NCBI GenBank assembly: GCA_023807065.1
Contig: JAJJLU010000361.1
Span: forward strand, 1-64,000
Direction of reading: 5' to 3'
DNA: 64,000 nt
Origin: Isotricha intestinalis
Taxonomy: Eukaryota; Ciliophora; Litostomatea; Vestibuliferida; Isotrichidae
Numbering within the stretch: the first letter of the stretch is position 1; each line of letters opens with the position of its first letter. Position numbers and translations under genes: made by a program. Below, in pieces: positions 61,501-64,000 of this stretch. A model generated the notes under the pieces. It did no database searches. It worked only from the letters and a program-made list of their open reading frames with translations, and had not been told where the DNA came from.

Positions 61501-64000
61501 TTATTAAAATAAATAGGAAACATTTATTTTTTTTCAAACAATTTTTTTCTAAATCTTCTTTTGGAATTTTTATAAAAATTGAATTTGCTTCCTTTTCCAT
61601 ATAATAAAAATCACTTTTTATTAATAAATCTAAAAGATTAAATTCTGTAAAATCAATATAAACATCAATAAAACCATAATCAGCATAAATTGAAAATGAA
61701 ATATCTTCAATTGAATTGATTGAATAATAATATGATTGGAATTGATATGTTAAGGATAAAGTAGTTGAATGTTGAATATTTTCAAATAATAATAAAGGAG
61801 TTATTTGATTAGTAATACTTATATAATAATTTTCAATTTCAAAATCAGAAAAATCAAAAGAATCTTTTCTTGTCACTATAATATAATAATAATTTTTTTG
61901 AGAATATTTTGAATCTGTTGTTTGAATTACTAATTGAGTATCAAAATCACTTTCCCAATCATAATTTTTAAAGGTTCCATTTTCATATTTTATACTTTCT
62001 AATTCTTTATAAACATAAAATTTAATATCACCTCTTCTTCTAGTAATTTTAATAATAATATCAGAAGGTGATTCAGTATCAACATTATAAGAATAAATTT
62101 TATAAGGAATATCATTATCAATATAATCATAAACAATTTGTCCTGTATCAATATTTAAAGCAATATCATCGATTGTAATTTCTTCTCCTTTACTTCTGAT
62201 TACATAATAATATAAACTATAAGTAACAAAAGTTTTAGCATTTACTTCAATAGAAAATGTTTTTACTTTATTATATGTTTTAATTGAAAGAACATCAGGT
62301 AAATCACCATTGTTATTAGAAGAATCAACAAATTTATAATCATTATCTTCTTGATCATAAACATAAACTTCCATATTTGCATTTCCAGATATTGAATTTA
62401 AAACAATTATAATTTCTTCCACTTTAATATCATCACTTATTATTTTATAAAAGTCAGTTTCACTTTTTGGAAGTGTATTATATACTGATAATCTTGGAAT
62501 TAATAATTGACTTGTTTTACTTTGGTAAGTATCTAAATGAAAAAGACAATTTGTATTTCCTTCACAATAAACAATAATATATAATAAACAATTGAATTTT
62601 TTCCTTTCATCTTCTAAAGAAGAACTATCTTTTATTTTTTGATGACAAATATTATTATTATCACTAACTTCAATAGTTTTTCCAATCCAAGTATTATCAC
62701 TTTTAATAATTTTATTGTCTTTAATTAATTTCTTTAAACGTTCTTTATCAAAAGTTTCATAATTTTCAAAAAAAAAGCCATAAATCTTTGTATTCCCTTC
62801 AATTTCATTTAAATAAACAGAAATTGTAGAATTAATAGAGAAATCATAAACTTTATAAGATGTTACATTATATGCAGGTAAAAAACCTGTAATTGATTTT
62901 CCTGCCATAATATAATTATAATATTGAGCTTCTGTAATTTCAGATTCGCTTGCAATTTGAAGTGAATATGAAGAAGAAGAATATCCTAAAACACAAAAAT
63001 TTAATCTACTATAATTAATAAAACCTTGTTTTGCAGCTTTGTTTTGAAAAATAATTAAATCACTTTCTGTTATTATAATTGTTTTTTCAGAGGTAATTTC
63101 ATATGTAGTATCATCATATGGTATATCATAAAAATTCATTGGTACTTTAGATAAAAAACCATTTAATTGTAATAAAGCAGTTCCACTGAATAGTTGAATA
63201 GTTAAAACTATAGTATCTTTTAAATCTGCATTTGTATCAAAAACATAACATCTACTTTTATCTTCTTTAACATAATCATAAATAGATACTTGTGAAGGAA
63301 GTTCTATTATTGAATTTTGATATTCTGAAAATAAAATAATTTCAACATCATTATAATCAGTAGTTAATAAAATATATAAATCACAATCAGAACAATAATC
63401 ATCATCTCCTTTTATCATACCATATGTATATCCATAAATCCAACTTTGAATAATATTTAAAGTATTTGAAGATGAAGGATTAGGATCTTTACTTATGAAA
63501 ACCTTAAAATGTTTAAACTCATTTGGCATAAAAGATATAGAAAATTCGTTATAATCTTTTTTAGTGTGTATTTTTAATGAAAGAGGATTATTCTTATCAA
63601 TATTAAAAAAATACATTTGGTCATCTTTTATTTCTGTATTCTTTGATAAAAAAGCCATTATAATATAGTCACATTTTTTTACGCAATATACACTAATATA
63701 AAAAGTTTCGTTTGTATAAACTTCTTTTGAATTAATAGAAATTATATCACTTCCTATTTTTGATGAACGCCAAGTTGAAGAAAAAAATGATGGTTTTTCT
63801 TCTGTTTTTGAAACATATAAATCTGGATCTGAAAATTTTTTTATGTATTCATCTTGACTTATTGTTATTATTAAATTTTGCTTTGATGGTTTTATATCTT
63901 CTGGAATTATTAATTTATAATAATCAAATGAAAATTCTTCAATTATTTTTCCTGATGTTTCTTCTTTTAATTTTAATGTTTTGTGGATTGATTGAAAAGA
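58502..64000 (-). CDS. Large type I surface protein with tandem PPC-like modules, 5'-truncated at the window edge
   Basis: The frame is open from the stop at 58502 to base 64000 (1832 residues visible). The first Met (63658) is internal: upstream codons in the same frame give a clear module (SDPDLYVSKTEEKPSFFSST ... NETFYISVYCVKKCDY), so the true start lies outside the window. The ectodomain is made of many beta modules. Each carries a strand pair such as YKIYSYNV...IIIKITRRRGDIKFYVY, FMIRELDY...ILKIKCENGDVEIYAY, or HYYRIYMTKEDSNLYISLFN with VDGDTDIYVNYG. This recalls bacterial pre-peptidase C-terminal (PPC) domains. A single TM helix near the end (VLIGFIIFIILILLILSCVY) is followed by a 70-residue charged tail. 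A surface or adhesion receptor is likely; no ligand can be named. Confidence 0.78.
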   Translation of the reverse strand, partial: SFQSIHKTLKLKEETSGKIIEEFSFDYYKLIIPEDIKPSKQNLIITISQDEYIKKFSDPDLYVSKTEEKPSFFSSTWRSSKIGSDIISINSKEVYTNETFYISVYCVKKCDYIIMAFLSKNTEIKDDQMYFFNIDKNNPLSLKIHTKKDYNEFSISFMPNEFKHFKVFISKDPNPSSSNTLNIIQSWIYGYTYGMIKGDDDYCSDCDLYILLTTDYNDVEIILFSEYQNSIIELPSQVSIYDYVKEDKSRCYVFDTNADLKDTIVLTIQLFSGTALLQLNGFLSKVPMNFYDIPYDDTTYEITSEKTIIITESDLIIFQNKAAKQGFINYSRLNFCVLGYSSSSYSLQIASESEITEAQYYNYIMAGKSITGFLPAYNVTSYKVYDFSINSTISVYLNEIEGNTKIYGFFFENYETFDKERLKKLIKDNKIIKSDNTWIGKTIEVSDNNNICHQKIKDSSSLEDERKKFNCLLYIIVYCEGNTNCLFHLDTYQSKTSQLLIPRLSVYNTLPKSETDFYKIISDDIKVEEIIIVLNSISGNANMEVYVYDQEDNDYKFVDSSNNNGDLPDVLSIKTYNKVKTFSIEVNAKTFVTYSLYYYVIRSKGEEITIDDIALNIDTGQIVYDYIDNDIPYKIYSYNVDTESPSDIIIKITRRRGDIKFYVYKELESIKYENGTFKNYDWESDFDTQLVIQTTDSKYSQKNYYYIIVTRKDSFDFSDFEIENYYISITNQITPLLLFENIQHSTTLSLTYQFQSYYYSINSIEDISFSIYADYGFIDVYIDFTEFNLLDLLIKSDFYYMEKEANSIFIKIPKEDLEKNCLKKNKCFLFILITYSGNEMKYGASYMINGKKKQNSITTLVPDQQFKGSIDVKEEQYFMIRELDYSDNKENYILKIKCENGDVEIYAYLIEIDNINVVFFPNQLKYDYKGEESSFGDILINIPKTDYDKCKNCKLLITLYGITLGYTGNSIFYTIKFSSEVVTRINKEVHIKNFIYSGENHYYRIYMTKEDSNLYISLFNVDGDTDIYVNYGYTIPTNKKFHWFSHEPTHQFINIDKNNPIIVHLGKYNIEGDYTIMITGITNSSYTLVVSGNTNVIPIGSNIPGSCKCKKSETCDFKFDLFDSENEYSLYNNYYYLDPNIKELSYIFTTNFLYGYGNMYAKLYDNQDYTYIEDIRPTNKYFDFSNLEFNKRQFMKIDIDKKDKRIKAESWIYISIVCNEDSLLEINTAKLFEFNYHYLDLRRENLFYFPKSTDQDINSMPVLSHYLIHNKNLNFEIYSYKGKGKITVFQNLTKIENGNIVNLEKKLSTYLINLKETHYGTVPYDEKENYYNLYFRIESLEDFGFHIKLNYDQTWTKINIGKANSFKLNDYDFYGYFDLLDEYQEVVLSVMNKKLDEISIIYVKYNIFDSSIENLEENEYKIDIPKEGNYDFKGVTNKLLGSITIKIPQLEKSKRENKKVRVLFYLQLQNRLELTEEGTLINILVSPSVNYYKRIETQPKQIYFSSEKTTIKDTTIFDINKANKKDNIIVLEVSACRGQFETQINNKITYYKNPFTEIKSNSYVSKGRKVLTLFNATLDTYYLSIWVSGSNCDMKNSSECSEEGGEYLLYYYSTDYDNYRTTTFNPIFTFKEISIGKIELILPNLKDKNSNVFNDEINIKNFNIFISDNMKDYENMESLCYLSKMVNNYSNIKYIYNNEKNIFIIEGLNPKKTYYINIEFQNLKTGEKFVFKPILIVLKEQESNKVLIGFIIFIILILLILSCVYYIKYKNTKEELEYRLTEIRSDFDIKNPNQNKNENKNKDNPMIELGKINKSKMKYTTLDEENEEKLDQ

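Noticed and set aside
1..64000. tRNA, rRNA, transposon, CRISPR or telomere sequences
   Set aside because: I saw no GC-richer cloverleaf-like segments with a GTTCRA T-arm, no long conserved rRNA tracts, no transposase or reverse transcriptase motifs, no regularly spaced repeats and no telomeric repeat.

Overview
The window is a compact, very AT-rich stretch of eukaryotic nuclear DNA from a protist. Some 30 protein genes alternate freely between strands with short spacers. Proteins are rich in Asn, Lys and Ile, and codons end almost always in A or T. Most genes have no intron. Two genes can only be read correctly by removing tiny GT-AG introns of 40 and 26 nt, and a third gene has an unresolved frame change. 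TAA is the main stop, TAG is used by several genes, TGA is almost absent, and glutamine is always CAA/CAG, so the usual ciliate UAA/UAG reassignment is not in use. Tiny introns, a four-domain Ca2+-type channel, a hybrid histidine kinase, polycystin-like giant surface proteins and many coiled-coil proteins would fit a ciliate with the standard code (heterotrich or litostome, for example a gut ciliate). This placement is inference; other AT-rich protists are not excluded. I see no tRNA, rRNA, transposon or CRISPR.

1-16.6 kb holds a TMEM222-like gene cut by the window edge (-), a secreted GH31 alpha-glucosidase (+), a membrane-anchored pepsin-like protein that has lost both catalytic aspartates (+), and a 3764-residue surface protein with a long glycosylated ectodomain and a polycystin-like multi-pass C-terminus (-). 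16.6-23.5 kb holds a long spacer, an ankyrin/double-SAM protein ending in a prenylation box, a basic coiled-coil protein, a stand-alone Mei2-type RRM and a small acidic ORF. 23.5-29.7 kb is a four-domain voltage-gated channel with an E/D/E/E filter.

30-43 kb holds two basic/coiled-coil proteins, a SNF1/CAMK-like kinase with DYN in place of DFG, a Pumilio protein, a spliced ATG12 gene, more coiled-coil and small proteins, and a hybrid histidine kinase with a decayed ATP-binding domain but an intact receiver. 43-52.9 kb holds a coiled-coil protein, an active-type membrane-anchored aspartic protease, low-complexity proteins, a four-TM protein and a spliced gene of unknown function. 53-64 kb holds an STE-like kinase, an FCP/SCP-type phosphatase, an IQ-motif protein with a CBM48-like domain, an N-myristoylated protein, and a large PPC-like surface protein whose 5' end lies beyond the window.

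The genes do not form an operon or one visible pathway. Common themes are surface/secretory proteins (GH31, two aspartic-protease-fold proteins, two giant ectodomain proteins), Ca2+/phospho-signalling (channel, kinases, phosphatase, two-component protein, IQ protein), RNA regulation (Pumilio, Mei2 RRM) and autophagy (ATG12). Many neighbours are divergent pairs with 86-300 bp between starts and may share promoters.
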